A stretch of DNA of 64,000 nt from Marsupella aquatica (lineage: Eukaryota > Marchantiophyta). Every line of letters starts with the position of its first letter. Positions within the stretch are counted from its first letter, which is position 1. Shown piece by piece: positions 35,760-46,511 of the stretch. The translations under genes were made by a program, and so were the position numbers. The stretch is from assembly GCA_973895155.1 (NCBI GenBank), contig OZ316891.1, positions 8,804,001 through 8,868,000 on the forward strand. Reading direction: 5' to 3'. The notes beneath the pieces were generated by a model that was not told where the DNA came from, ran no database searches, and was given only the letters and a program-made list of their open reading frames with translations.

Positions 35760-35771
35760 TGGTATCAGAGC
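35760..35771 (+). other. primer-binding site (initiator-Met tRNA)
   Basis: TGGTATCAGAGC, two bases after the 5' LTR, is the standard plant copia site complementary to the 3' end of initiator methionine tRNA. Confidence 0.95.
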
Positions 35772-36910
35772 ATGCTTGGGAGGTGACGTGTGTTCGTGAC
35801 GGGATTTCATGACGGTTTTTCCAGCGTTGAGTGTCGGTGGATTTCCCAGAGTTCCGTCGCATGGAACTTGGAGTTTATGGGCTCAACGGATAGATCAGGG
35901 CAAGAGCTTTCTAACGGTGTGAAGAAATCGCTGAACGGAGCTCGTGGTGCAGAGAGATCTAAGTTTTCGTCGTTCTGGATTTTGTGAAGAAAGCTGGCAA
36001 TCGACTCGGAGGGAGAAGCGTCAAGTGTTTTGACTCAACGGAGAGATTGAGGCAAGACGATTGTTTTGAGTCCGGGATTGGCTCTTTGATGCAAAGAGGA
36101 AGGCTAAGCAAAATCAATTACCTTGTTGGACTTGGTGACGGCACCAAGTGCAATTGATCAACATTCGTTGTTGACAAGGTACCATTTTTTTCTCTTTGAA
36201 AAACTGATTCGAAATTGGCTATGGCAATTGAGAGAAATCTGTCATCTTTACCAATTTCTTTCTCCCTCGTTCTTTCCTCGTTTTGGGTGCTTCTTATATC
36301 GATCTTCACCGTCTCGGAGTCTAGTTTCCAAATCTGAAATCGGATCTTGATTTCGTCAAAACCCGAGTGAGATATCTTGCGTTTGGTGTCAAGGGGTACA
36401 TTCTGCCGTGTGTATTTTCTGCGCGCGCGACCAGATTTCGACGACGAAGGGTGGTAGGGGGTTTTGGGGGTTTGAGGACACGTGTCAGCCCCTCGATTGT
36501 TCTTCCAAAATTCCCACAGGGTCTGTACAAGGGTCATAGAAGATTCCAAAAAACCAGAGAGCTATTTTTTGACCGTCCGATAAAGATTTCATCCGCCGAA
36601 CGGTAACTTTTTTGGTTATTTTTCGGCGAGGTCGTAGCCATTGAAGTTGGCAACGCGGCGCACCAATCACATCGCAATTCCGACAACGGGTTGTACTTGG
36701 TATTTCGGTTATTCCTTGAGGTGGTCAAAACGGGGGAGTTTCCCAAGGTTTTACCCACCTCGATCGAAATTTGAATAACTTTTCCGTCAAATTTCGATTT
36801 TGATTTTGGTTTTCAGTATTGGACTCCTAGCTTTGTGGGCTACGCGGCGGTGTTGAGTTTCGAGTTTTTTGAGAAGTTGTGAAAAACAACATTTTTTGTG
36901 ATTTTCTCAT
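35772..36910 (+). other. copia leader region
   Basis: The 1.1-kb untranslated leader between primer-binding site and gag. No separate gene seen. Confidence 0.6.
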
Positions 36911-37950
36911 ATGAGTGATTCGGAGGAGTTTTTCGAAGACGTGGAACTTGAAGCACGAGGATCACCGCGGAGGTTTCAGGGGCAGAGAGAGGAGCAGGAG
37001 GAAGAGCACGTGACACCGATACCATCACCGGTGCGACGTGTGGTGGAGGAAGCAGTACTACTACCGGAGCTCACGGTAGTGCCAAAGAAGAAGATGGGGA
37101 CTTTCAAGCTTGGGGGACCCAAGTATGAAGTGACAAAGTATGATGGGCGCTCTGACTACTTGCTATGGGAGAAGCAGGTGAAGGGAGTGCTCTATGCGTC
37201 AGGGATGGGCCAACTACTGAGCCCTCGTGAAGACGATGCTGATGAGAAACAATGGGACCGCATGTAGGAGCAGGGAGTGTGGTGTGTTACACTCTATCTC
37301 ATGCCTCCCATCATCAAGCAGTTGGGTGCACATAAGGATTGCATGTCCTTGTTTGCGGAATTGCAGAGCAAGTATCACCGCAAGGAGTTGTCGAACCGGC
37401 TCTACACTTCCTACAAACTGATGAGTTTCAGGATGAAGGAATCCGGTACGAAGTTGCAAGACCATGTGGATGCTTTCAACGACATGGTCGTTGACTTGGA
37501 AAACCTTGGGGAGACTTTGAATGATGAGACGAAGGCTCTGCAGCTTCTTAGTTCATTGCCTCCATCTTACCAGTCCCTATCACGAGTGTTGTTGCATCGT
37601 GATAGGGATACCATTTCATACAATGACGTGGTAAGTTCTCTGCTTGGTGATGATCTTCAGCAGAAGATGCACATCACGTCACAGCCTTCATCATCTGGTG
37701 CTGCCCTCAATGTTAACCGTGGGAGGAGTATGCAGCGACCAACTGGGGACCGTAGAACCCAGTTTAGATCTAAATCCAGATCTAAGTCCAAGGGTAAATC
37801 CCCTCAGAGGAGGTAGGTGACATGTTGGAAGTGCAACCAAGTTGGACACTTCAAGCGAGACTGTAAGGGAAAGGCAGCGGAAACTTCATCGGCAAATGTG
37901 GCTAGGGCTGATGGAGAAGCTGATTTACTCAATGATGAGTATGTTTTATG
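36911..37950 (+). pseudogene. copia gag (with zinc knuckle), broken
   Basis: From ATG 36911 the frame has 'K-Y-D-G-R-S-D-Y-L-L-W' and, past a TAG at 37265-37267, the copia capsid helices ('L-S-S-L-P-P-S-Y-Q-S-L'). A Lys/Arg/Ser-rich region and a second TAG (37814-37816) follow. The zinc knuckle C-W-K-C-N-Q-V-G-H-F-K-R-D-C lies just after, and a TGA a little later (near 37950). All are in one frame, so the breaks are point changes. Confidence 0.85.
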
Positions 37951-37959
37951 AAGCCGGGG

Positions 37960-38916
37960 GTATGCCCTGTGCACGTCATCTAGGAGAGCAGATGATGTGT
38001 GGATTCTTGATTGTGCTTGCTCTTTTCATATTTGTTACATTCGTGAGTTTTTCAGTTCTTACTCTATTTCAAACGGTTCAGTTCTGATGGGAAATGATCA
38101 CTCCTGTCAAATTGAGGGAATTGGGTCTATGAAATTCAAATGTTTGATGGCGCTGTGCGCACAGTGTCCGGAGTCAGGTATGTACCTGGCATGCGTAAGA
38201 ATCTGATTTCACTCGATGTGTTGGATTCAAATGGTCATCAATGGAGCGTTATTGATGGTGAACTTCAAGTCAGGTCGGGAGAGACAGTGATTTTGAAGGG
38301 GAGTAGACAAAAGAATTTATATGTGTTACAGGGCAATACTATATGTGGAGAGGCCAATGTAACCAAATCTCACGAGGAGATGACTCAACTGTGGCATTCA
38401 CGGCTAGGCCACATGAGTGAGAAGGGTTTGGCTATCTTACGGAAGAATGGACTCATTTCTGATTTGCAATCTTGTAAATTAGAGTTTTATGAGCATTGCA
38501 TTCTTGGAAAGCAGCATCGTCGTGCTTTTGGTGTTGGAACTCATCGTTCCAAAGCGGTTCTTGAGTACATACATAGTGACGTGTGGGGTCCATCCCCGAC
38601 TCCCTCACACTCTAGAAAGTTGTACTATGTATCATTTATTGATGATTACTCAAGATTTGTGTGGATTTATTTCATGACGCATAAGTCTGATGTCTTGTCC
38701 ATTTTTAAGAAGTGGAAGGCCCAGGTGGAGAATCAGACTGGAAACACGATCAAGTGTTTGGATACAAGGGTGAAGAGTCTGAGGTCAGACAACGGCGGGG
38801 AGTACACTTCAATGGAATTTGAAGAGTACTATTCAGAACAGGGGATAACTCGCCATCTCACCACAGTTTATACTCCACAGCAGAATGGTGTCGCTGAGAG
38901 GCTCAATCGGACACTG
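37960..38916 (+). pseudogene. copia protease and integrase N-terminal/core part
   Basis: The protease site is altered ('W-I-L-D-C-A-C-S-F-H'; D-S-G/A is usual). After a frameshift near 38140, the integrase has the HHCC zinc-binding domain with its first Cys changed to Tyr ('E-F-Y-E-H-C'). The catalytic core keeps 'H-S-D-V-W-G-P', 'R-S-D-N-G-G-E-Y' and the Glu in 'N-G-V-A-E'. The frame ends where a 2.1-kb insertion begins at 38917. Confidence 0.85.
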
Positions 38917-39089
38917 AGTCGCGAATACAACTTTCACCTACTCGTAATTGCTCCGGCGTTGCCTAACTCCAGCGTTGAGCCCCTCTTAGATTTGCTACCA
39001 TCATGGCCATTAGGTATGCGACTAACAAAGAGGAGGCTAGTAAGAGCAAGGACAAGACTTGAGAAAAGCGCGCTCCAATTAACTTTATT

Positions 39090-39874
39090 GGGCCCATTGC
39101 CGATCACGGAAATATGAACTATTTTTCTGAAGAATCACCATAGGGGCCCAAGAAGCCCCACATGAGCCCGATCATGGGGCCGCATATTTCTCGGCCAACG
39201 GACCCAGGGGCCAAAAGTTATGGCCGACTCAAGCCGCATGCTTGTAGTTTGGGCCCGTTGCCGATCATGGAAAAATGAACTATTTTTCCAACGGATCACC
39301 ATAGGGGCCCGAGAAGCCCCACATGAGCCCGATCATGGGGCCGCATATTTCTCGGCCAACGGACCCAGGGGCCAAAAGTTATGGCCGACTCAAGCCGCAT
39401 GCTTGTAGTTTGGGCCCGTTGCCGATCATGGAAAAATGAACTATTTTTCCAAGGGATCACCATAGGGGCCCGAGAAGCCCCACATGAGCCCGATCATGGG
39501 GCCGCATATTTCTCGGCCAACGGACCCAGGGGCCAAAAGTTATGGCCGACTCAAGCCGCATGCTTGTAGTTTGGGCCCGTTGCCTATCATGGAAAAATGA
39601 ACTATTTTTCCAACGGATCACCATAGGGGCCCAAGAAGCCCTACATGAGCCCGATCATGGGGCCGCATAATTCTTGGCCAACGGACCCAGGGGCCAAAAG
39701 TTATGGCCGACTCAAGCCGCATACTTGTAGTTTGGGCCCGTTGCCGATCATGGAAAAATGAACTATTTTTCCAACGGATCACCATAGGGGCCTGAGAAGC
39801 CCCACATGAGCCCGATCATGGGGCCGCATATGTTTTGGCCAACGGACCTAGGGGCCAAAAGTTATGGCCGATTT
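39090..39874 (+). repeat. 161-bp tandem array (about 4.9 copies)
   Basis: Units start GGGCCC(G/A)TTG at 39090, 39251, 39412, 39573 and 39734: exactly 161 bp each. Copies are highly similar. Each holds AAAAATGAACTATTTTTCC (a small palindrome) and GAGCCCGATCATGGGGCC. Confidence 0.95.
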
Positions 39875-41028
39875 AGACTCGATTAGAGTCGCCGCGCATC
39901 GATGGACCAAGAGGGGGTTGCCTGGACCAGGGGGGGTTTCCTGGACCAGAGCAGGGTTAGGGCCGTAACTTTTAGCCCCTTATGCCACAATTTGCGCTCG
40001 AGGCCAAGTTATAGAAGGTTTTCAATTATCTTCGTTTCGAGCTAAGTGGCGGGGCCCACGGACCCTTGGGTAGGGGGCCAAAGATAGGGGACCAAAGCTG
40101 GTCCGGGGGTGGCAGGTCCCCAGAAGCATATATGAGGGGAGTGGTCCTCTCAAGTTTGAGCTCGAGCTGATCGCGATCAACGAAGATACGTCGTTTCGAG
40201 TTTTGAAGCGGAAACAAACATAACTCGACGACCGGATCTCCGTTGGGGGAGTTCTTGGGCTCGTTGGAAAGCTAATGAAGAAAGCTACCTCATGGTGCTC
40301 TCTGATTGTGCATTGGATGATTTTGGTTTTGAGGCTTGCAATGGGGGGAGTCCCTCTTGCCGATCCGAAGTCGAACAGTGACCAAACCGCATTTAGTTCC
40401 CACGGGGACCTGATGTTGGAGAGGTAGAACCAAGTAGACTCTGGGGGCTGCCATTGAGATCTGGTCCCGATGCATGGTGAGAGGTTGAGCGGAACCCGGT
40501 TTCGCAGAGAGGTGGCTAAGATCTAGAAACTGAATGGTCCCGGCGTGTTACTACTAGTTTGTGACAAACTGAGTTTGGGCCATGGGCATGTCCTGGAGGT
40601 AGGGCGGTCAGCCATTGACGGGTAGAAAGTAGGGAAGCTTGGGCGACATCCGGTAGATAGACTATTCTGGACAAACAGTGATGTCGACCTTAGTTTCAGC
40701 TTATGGCAAGGCCATGCGGGCCTGGGAGGCTCTATCCGCTGACCTACTTACTAACGACTGTTGAGCTTGAGGCAAGACAATGGTCTTGGGAGTTCCGAGA
40801 TCAAGACAAGTTCTTACCGGTTGGTTGGTTGCTTGTGCAGATAGCAAAGACCGTTGAGCGACGGTTGTGCTGACGAGGGCAAGTGCGGCTTTGTATGGGA
40901 GGGGTCGCTAACGACAAGGAGTATAGTCGGGGAGAACTTGCCCCAACATTCCGTGTTAGTGCAAGGTTCGACTTGTTTCAAGGCTGAGAAACGAGTTTGG
41001 ACGGGCACGTGGTGGGAGGGCCACCACT
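39875..41028. other. unique part of the nested insertion
   Basis: GC-rich, with short internal echoes (TGGACCAGGGGGGGTTTCC and neighbours near 39910-39950). No coding gene recognised. Confidence 0.5.
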
Positions 41029-43340
41029 CACTGTTGGAGCGGTCACGGAGTATGTTGAGCCAATCGAGTTTACCACAAGAATTTTGGGCAGAAGCTGTCA
41101 ATACCGCAGCTTATTTGGTAAATCTTTCTCCTTCTAGTGCTATCAATTTCAAAACGCCGTTTGAGATGCGTTATAAGCGGCAAGCAGACTATCATGGCTT
41201 GCTAGTTTTTGGAAGTGATGCATATGCTCTCACACCAAAGCAGAATAGGACCAAGTTGGATCCTACCTCCAAGAAATGTGTTTTTCTTGGGTACCAGAGT
41301 GGTGTGAAAGCCTATAGGCTATGGGATCCTATTGCCTGTAAGCTCGTTGTCAGTAGGGATGTTTCCTTCAATGAATCCAGATTATTGAAGGAGGGGGAGA
41401 ATACTCAGGTCTCCCGTACTGACAAAGAAAAATCTTCTATCCCGGATCTCGTTGAGGGGGAGATTGGTTATGAGGTGCATGACCGGAGAAAAGGAGTTGC
41501 TCCAATTATGGAGTTGGTTCCTGTGCCAGAGGAACCAGAGGAGTTTGTTGATGCTGGTGAGCAGCAAGTGGATGCTGTTGAGCTTCAAATTGTACCAGCA
41601 CAAGCAGATCAACCGGAGTCATCGGCTAGAAGAACATCTGGTCGCATTGTACGCGCTCCACCAAGGTATGGACAGTGGGTTGATTCATCTCAACTGCAAG
41701 AGGATGATTTTACAACTGATGATGAGGGTGATGCGTTAATTTTGGAAGAAGGGGAACCTTCTTCATTTCATGAGGCAAGTGCTTCAAAGGAGAAGCAGAA
41801 GTGGACTGCAGCAATGCAAATAGAGATGCAGTCACTAAAGGACAACAAAACTTGGGAGCTTGTTAAGCTGCCTAAGGGTCAGCAAGTGGTGGACAGCAAG
41901 TGGATTTACAAGCTGAAGGATAATTCCATAGGAGGTGGATCGAAGGTCTACAAGGCTAGGTTGGTAGCAAAGGGATTCACACAAGAGAAAGGTGTGGATT
42001 ACAATGAGGTCTTCTCACCAATTGCTAAGTACTCTACAATACGACTATTGTGTGTACTTGTTGTAATGTTTGGTCTGCTGCTAGATCAGATGGATGTTGT
42101 CACAGCTTTCCTCTATGGCACATTGGAAGAGGTGATCTTCATGAGACAATCGCTAGGTTTTGGGAAGAGAGGACAGGAGGAATTGGTTTGCAGATTGCTG
42201 AAATCCTTGTATGGGTTGAAGCAGTCACCAAGACAGTGGAACAAGCGGTTTGACGATTGGATTCGGTCACAAGGTTTTCACAGAAGTGTATTTGACCCTT
42301 GTGTGTATTTGAAACCGGTAAAGAATGTTGTCTTTGGGTTCATTGTTTTAGTACTTTATGTGGATGATATGCTAATTGTAGCCAAGGATAGGTCTGAGAT
42401 TGTTAAGCTCAAGGCACTGCTTAGTGCAGAGTTTAAGATGAAGGACTTAGGGCCAACTAAGAGGATTTTGGGTATGGAGATCACTAGGGACTTGGAGGCT
42501 GGCAAGCTATGGTTGACGCAGAGCAGTTATGCGAGGAAGGTAATTGCAAGGTTCAACATGGGGAATAGCAAGCCAGTAAGTACCCCGTTGGCTCCACACT
42601 TCAAGTTATCATCAGCGTTCTGTCCTATGGATGACACAGAGAAGGGGTTGATGTCAAAGGTTCCGTATGACAAGGCAGTGGGGAGTCTCATGTATTTGAT
42701 GACTTGCACTAGACCTGATCTTGCTATGGCTATGGGCAAGGTGAGCAGGTACATGTCGAATCCAGGGAAGGTACACTGGGAAGCAATGAAGTGGATTATC
42801 AGGTACTTGAAGGGTACCGTGGATTATGGTCTTTTATTTGATGCGAATGCAAAGAATGCTAAATCATTGATTGGCTATGTTGATTCTGACTATGGACAAG
42901 ATTTGGACCGAAGGAGATCAACAACAGGATACGTGTTCACACTTGGCGGTGGATGCATAAGTTGGAGGTCTACTTTGCAGAAGTGTATTGCTCAGTCTAC
43001 TACAGAAGCGGAGTATGTTGCAGCTGCGGAAGCAGCAAAGGAAGCGATTTGGTTGGATAGACTTATCATTGAAATGGGATTGCCACAGGGGAATGTGAAG
43101 CTCCATTGTGATAGTCAAAGTGTGCTCCACCTTGCTGTGAACCAGGTGATGGACAGCAGAGTGAAGCACATTGACGTTAGGTACCATTTTATCAGGCAGG
43201 CTGTGTCTGATAATTTGTTTGAGCTAGTCAAGATTGATGGTAAACTCAACCCGGCTGACGCATTTACCAAAGTGATTCCTTTGGAGAGTTTCTCTAGACA
43301 CCGTGACGTATTGCAGGTTTTGCAATTGCATCACAAGTAG
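41029..43340 (+). CDS. copia integrase C-terminus, reverse transcriptase and RNase H
   Basis: From the insertion junction the frame is open to TAG at 43338-43340 (about 768 aa). It covers the end of integrase ('E-F-W-A-E-A-V-N-T-A'), an acidic linker, then the RT with 'W-I-Y-K-L-K', 'F-S-P-I-A-K-Y-S-T-I-R' and the catalytic 'Y-V-D-D-M'. RNase H follows, with D in 'Y-V-D-S-D-Y', E in 'T-T-E-A-E-Y' and D in 'H-C-D-S-Q-S', all present. It copies element RNA into DNA in virus-like particles. The frame happens to stay open upstream into the insertion (to 40854), but that part is not element sequence. Without gag, protease and start it is unlikely to be made as is. Confidence 0.93.
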
Positions 43341-43530
43341 AGTTTTCTTAACATTCATTGTAATTACTGATATATGCTCTTCCTCATTCCTATGTATTAG
43401 GCTACGGCTTAGTTCTGGTTTGCTCTAGTTAGAGAGGGAAACCGGTTTGGTTTTTGTCCAGAACTTCCCGCTGAGGGATCATATACATTGGCAGTATTAC
43501 TCTCCCCTAGACCAGAGTCAAGGGGAAGAT
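43341..43530 (+). other. copia 3' untranslated stretch and polypurine tract
   Basis: Ends in AAGGGGAAGAT (43520-43530), the purine primer for plus-strand synthesis, abutting the 3' LTR. Confidence 0.8.
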
Positions 43531-44023
43531 TGTTGGATATTTACTCTTACGTCTAGGTTAGGTATGACGTGGTTGGTACAACAACGTGGGTTGGTACAAC
43601 TACGTGGTTAGATACAACTACGTGATTAGGTACAACTATGTGGTTAGGTACAACTACGTGATTAGGTACAACTATGTGGTTAGGTACAACTACGTGATTA
43701 GGTACAACTATGTGGTTAGGTATAACTACGTGATTAGGTACAACTATGTGGTTAGGTACAACTAAGTTGCACACTATATCATAAGAGGCATGTATGTTTG
43801 GAGAGGAAAAACCAAGGCTCATTGTTATGGAGCCACTTGAGAGATAGGGAGAGCTTACACTGTGGAGACTCGGTATAGTCGACGGGCTTAGAGTTCAGTA
43901 AAGCTCTCTTGTGTGTTCCCGTGGACGTAGCCTCAAGGAGGTGAACCACGTATCTCTTGTGTCGACTATTGTGCGTTGGATGGTTCATGGGCTTGCCGTT
44001 GCGATCGTCGTCTATGCTCAACA
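43531..44023 (+). repeat. 3' LTR of the copia element
   Basis: Same as the 5' LTR except for five transitions and a fourth copy of the 36-bp unit (493 versus 457 bp). The AATAAA of the 5' copy reads AGTAAA here (near 43897). Confidence 0.96.
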
Positions 44024-44028
44024 CTTGT
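44024..44028. repeat. target-site duplication, right (CTTGT)
   Basis: Exact match of 35296-35300. Confidence 0.9.
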
Positions 44029-44089
44029 GTGCAACTCTTCAGAACTTTTCTTAGGAGGACTCTAAGTGGATTGCAGGAGTGTGATTCCC

Positions 44090-45115
44090 CGCCAATCAAG
44101 CAAAGCCAACTTGCTTGTGCACTGAAGCTGACTAAGCCAACTTCATCATTTAGATCATTTTTGTGCTTTTTAAATTCATTTATATTGCAGTGGATAAAAA
44201 TAACTCCAAGTTTATCACTTACAGAATAGACATGGTGGTCTATTTTAATAAAATCTTAGTAAGTACCAATGAAGGTAAAAGTTAAGAATAAGGCAAACGC
44301 AAAGCTAGTCAATGATTAGTTTTCCACTGAACACACATATTGTGACACAAATGCCTTCTAAGCAAATTTACCTAAGCCGACCTTAAGCCAAGTTGACACA
44401 GGCAGATCAGACCTGAGCTGACCTCAACTGAGCCAATCTGACCAGAAAAAACCTTGTCTAAGCCAAGTTGACCTTTGCCAACCTAATCTATCTAAGCTAA
44501 CTTCAAAATTCTTACCAACATTGTGCATTTTTTATTTCATTTCTATTGGATAAAAAAGGTGTGAGTTTACTATCTAATAGTATAGACATAGCCGTATACT
44601 CTGGTAAAAGCTGAGTACCATTGGAACTTGAAGTTGAGACATCAAAATGTACATTCAAAGATATATAAAATAGACAAAGCGGGAGACAAAGATAGCCAAT
44701 GATCAGTTTGCCACACTGTACACAACTCTCTTCTTAGGGTGATTTACCTAAGATGATTTCACTTAAGCTGCTTTATCTAAGGTGACCTAAGCAGATCTGA
44801 CCCCAGCCCACCTTACCTAAGCCAAATTGACATTTTCTGATGTTATATATGCTGAATTCAAAACTTAGAGCAGGGTCCAGCATTTTTTACTTTCATTTGT
44901 ACTTGATTTAAAAGTTGAAAGTTTTAGAGCTCATAGATAGACATGGTGACCATATATACTGTGGCAAAATCTTAGTACCAATGGAGCATGGGGTCAAGAA
45001 TAAAAAATAGGCAAAGATAGCCCACATTTGTCTGATTAGTATGCCACATAAGACATAATTAAATGCCTTCTAAGCTGATTTGACCCAGGCAGATCTGACC
45101 TAGGAGGACCTAAAG
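44090..45115 (+). repeat. ~358-bp degenerate tandem repeat, about 3 copies
   Basis: Landmarks recur at about 358-bp spacing: 'CTAAGC-AACTTCA' (44132, 44492, diverged 44849), 'TTTT-TT-ATTCATTT', 'ATAGACAT-G', 'TCTTAGTACCAATG' and 'GATTAGT-T-CCAC'. Between them are runs of a shorter 'CTAAGC(C)GAC' motif. Copies have drifted strongly. Confidence 0.7.
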
Positions 45116-46511
45116 AAAAACAGTATTCATTATAGGAGTGCTTGCTCTCTTGTTTATTTGGGTTTGAGTGGTCCTCACCCTCTTTCCCCCTTTATTCCTC
45201 AAAAAAAAGAAAAACAATTCAATCAATCTACAAATCAATGTGGCATGGAAGAACTAGAAATAAATTAAATCTCATAACTCTTTCCATGATAGGTGAAGGG
45301 TTGTGTAATGAATGTCTTTTCGCATATGAATGGACATCCTTATTGCTACTTGTGTTGAGATACATGTGTTGACTTAAAGAAGTTTGGTTCACCCTGTTTA
45401 GGGTGCGTCCTTGACCAAAAGGAAAAATTGACTAAATATATTAACACCATACATTGGCCATAGCTTGACAAATCACATGCTGAGCTCCATAACACTATAC
45501 TCTTCTCTCTCTCCACTCTCCAACTCTTCACCATTGATATCTAGTGTGGGCACAATGAAGTGTTCCTCCAAGGTATAGGCCCTCCCCACTAGTCTAACCT
45601 TAGCAGCACTAATTCATGGTAAAGTACATTGTGTTAGGAGAGTTAACCTATTTAACCACTTGCTTGAGGTAAGTATCAACAATTAAGTTGTTAACCCTTG
45701 CTACTCTCAACAATGTTGTTATGGATGGGGCACTTGTAAAAGAACCCTACATCTTAATTCTCCCTCCCCCACCTTCCCTTATCACATCAAACAACTTTCC
45801 TTTTGGTAGAGTCCAATTGAGAGAAAAGTGCTTGGAAATTTAAAACTCAATGATGTTACTAAACAATTCACAACTAGACCCACATACTGGTTACAGGTCA
45901 TATTAAAGTTCAATAAAGTGTAAGAAACATCATCTCAGTTAAAATACGGGCTTCAGTTTCCATCACAAAGTGGTAATATAGAGAGATTTATTACGTTTCT
46001 CATGACAAGGAGTGATGTCATACCCGTATATTGATTTGCAATTACCGGGATGCAATTTGTATTTGAAGACTTAACCCTCTCTAAATGTTCAGGGATTCAC
46101 GCAGTCTTTCTTTCTTTTGAAAAGCAGTCACCACTCATCGACTTCAAGAGTGCTGCAAAGTGATGTGTTTGTATTCTAACCAAAAACTTGGATTTTAAAC
46201 GATTTTGGGTGTATTCGGCCCCGGTCTTCATGCCTTACGTTTCTATTGACATCATTGGAGAAAACTTGTTTTCGCGAAGAAACAACATTGTGATTATGAA
46301 GACGTACGAGTTAACAACGCACAACTGGTCCAGTACCAGTCCTTCTGCCAGCCTTCGAAGTAGAGAAACAATTTAATCCCAAGTCTAGTCCTCCATCTAT
46401 GTTGAAGTTCACCTCAACAACCTAGTCAGATCATTTCGGTTTACTGACCTTCAAATATTACAGATCGAATTTCAATTATAGAAACTTTGGAGGTCCCACA
46501 TTCTCCGCCAA
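45116..46511. other. intergenic DNA
   Basis: No gene recognised. The right end should hold the 3' UTR of the minus-strand O-methyltransferase. Confidence 0.5.

Larger units (their letters stand above)
38917..41028. mobile_element. 2.1-kb insertion inside the copia integrase, unclassified
   Basis: The integrase frame reads '...N-R-T-L' up to 38916 and resumes 'L-E-R-S-R-S-M-L' from about 41034, as in intact copia proteins. CACTG is present at both junctions (38912-38916 and 41029-41033), a 5-bp target duplication. Insert ends are AGTCGCG and CCACCACT, giving at most a very short imperfect inverted terminus. It contains a five-copy 161-bp array, GC-rich unique sequence and a TATA-like CATATATGAGG near 40127. 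No transposase was found, so it is non-autonomous. Confidence 0.75.
35301..44023 (+). mobile_element. full-length Ty1/copia retrotransposon, inactivated, with a nested insertion
   Basis: An 8.7-kb element with LTRs (35301-35757 and 43531-44023), TG/CA ends, a perfect 5-bp target duplication, a primer-binding site for initiator-Met tRNA and a purine tract before the 3' LTR. Internal order is gag, protease, integrase, reverse transcriptase, RNase H, which defines copia. LTRs differ at 5 positions (all transitions) plus one 36-bp unit, so insertion is fairly recent. Gag/protease has at least three stops and a frameshift, and integrase is split by a 2.1-kb insertion, so it cannot move by itself. 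RT and RNase H remain open. Confidence 0.96.

Noticed and set aside
39220-39569. Two almost identical 62-aa frames
   Set aside because: They are the same frame of successive 161-bp satellite units and have non-ATG starts.
40854-41028. N-terminal extension of the RT/RNase H frame
   Set aside because: This part lies inside the nested insertion, upstream of the CACTG junction. Its being open in frame is fortuitous.
38917-41028. CACTA-type transposon, because the junction reads CACTG
   Set aside because: The right end does not read CAGTG, so CACTG is a direct 5-bp duplication and not an inverted terminus.
44090-45115. Telomere-like CCTAA-type repeats
   Set aside because: The CTAAGC motif is irregular and embedded in a 358-bp unit; it is not a plant telomere (CCCTAAA) array.
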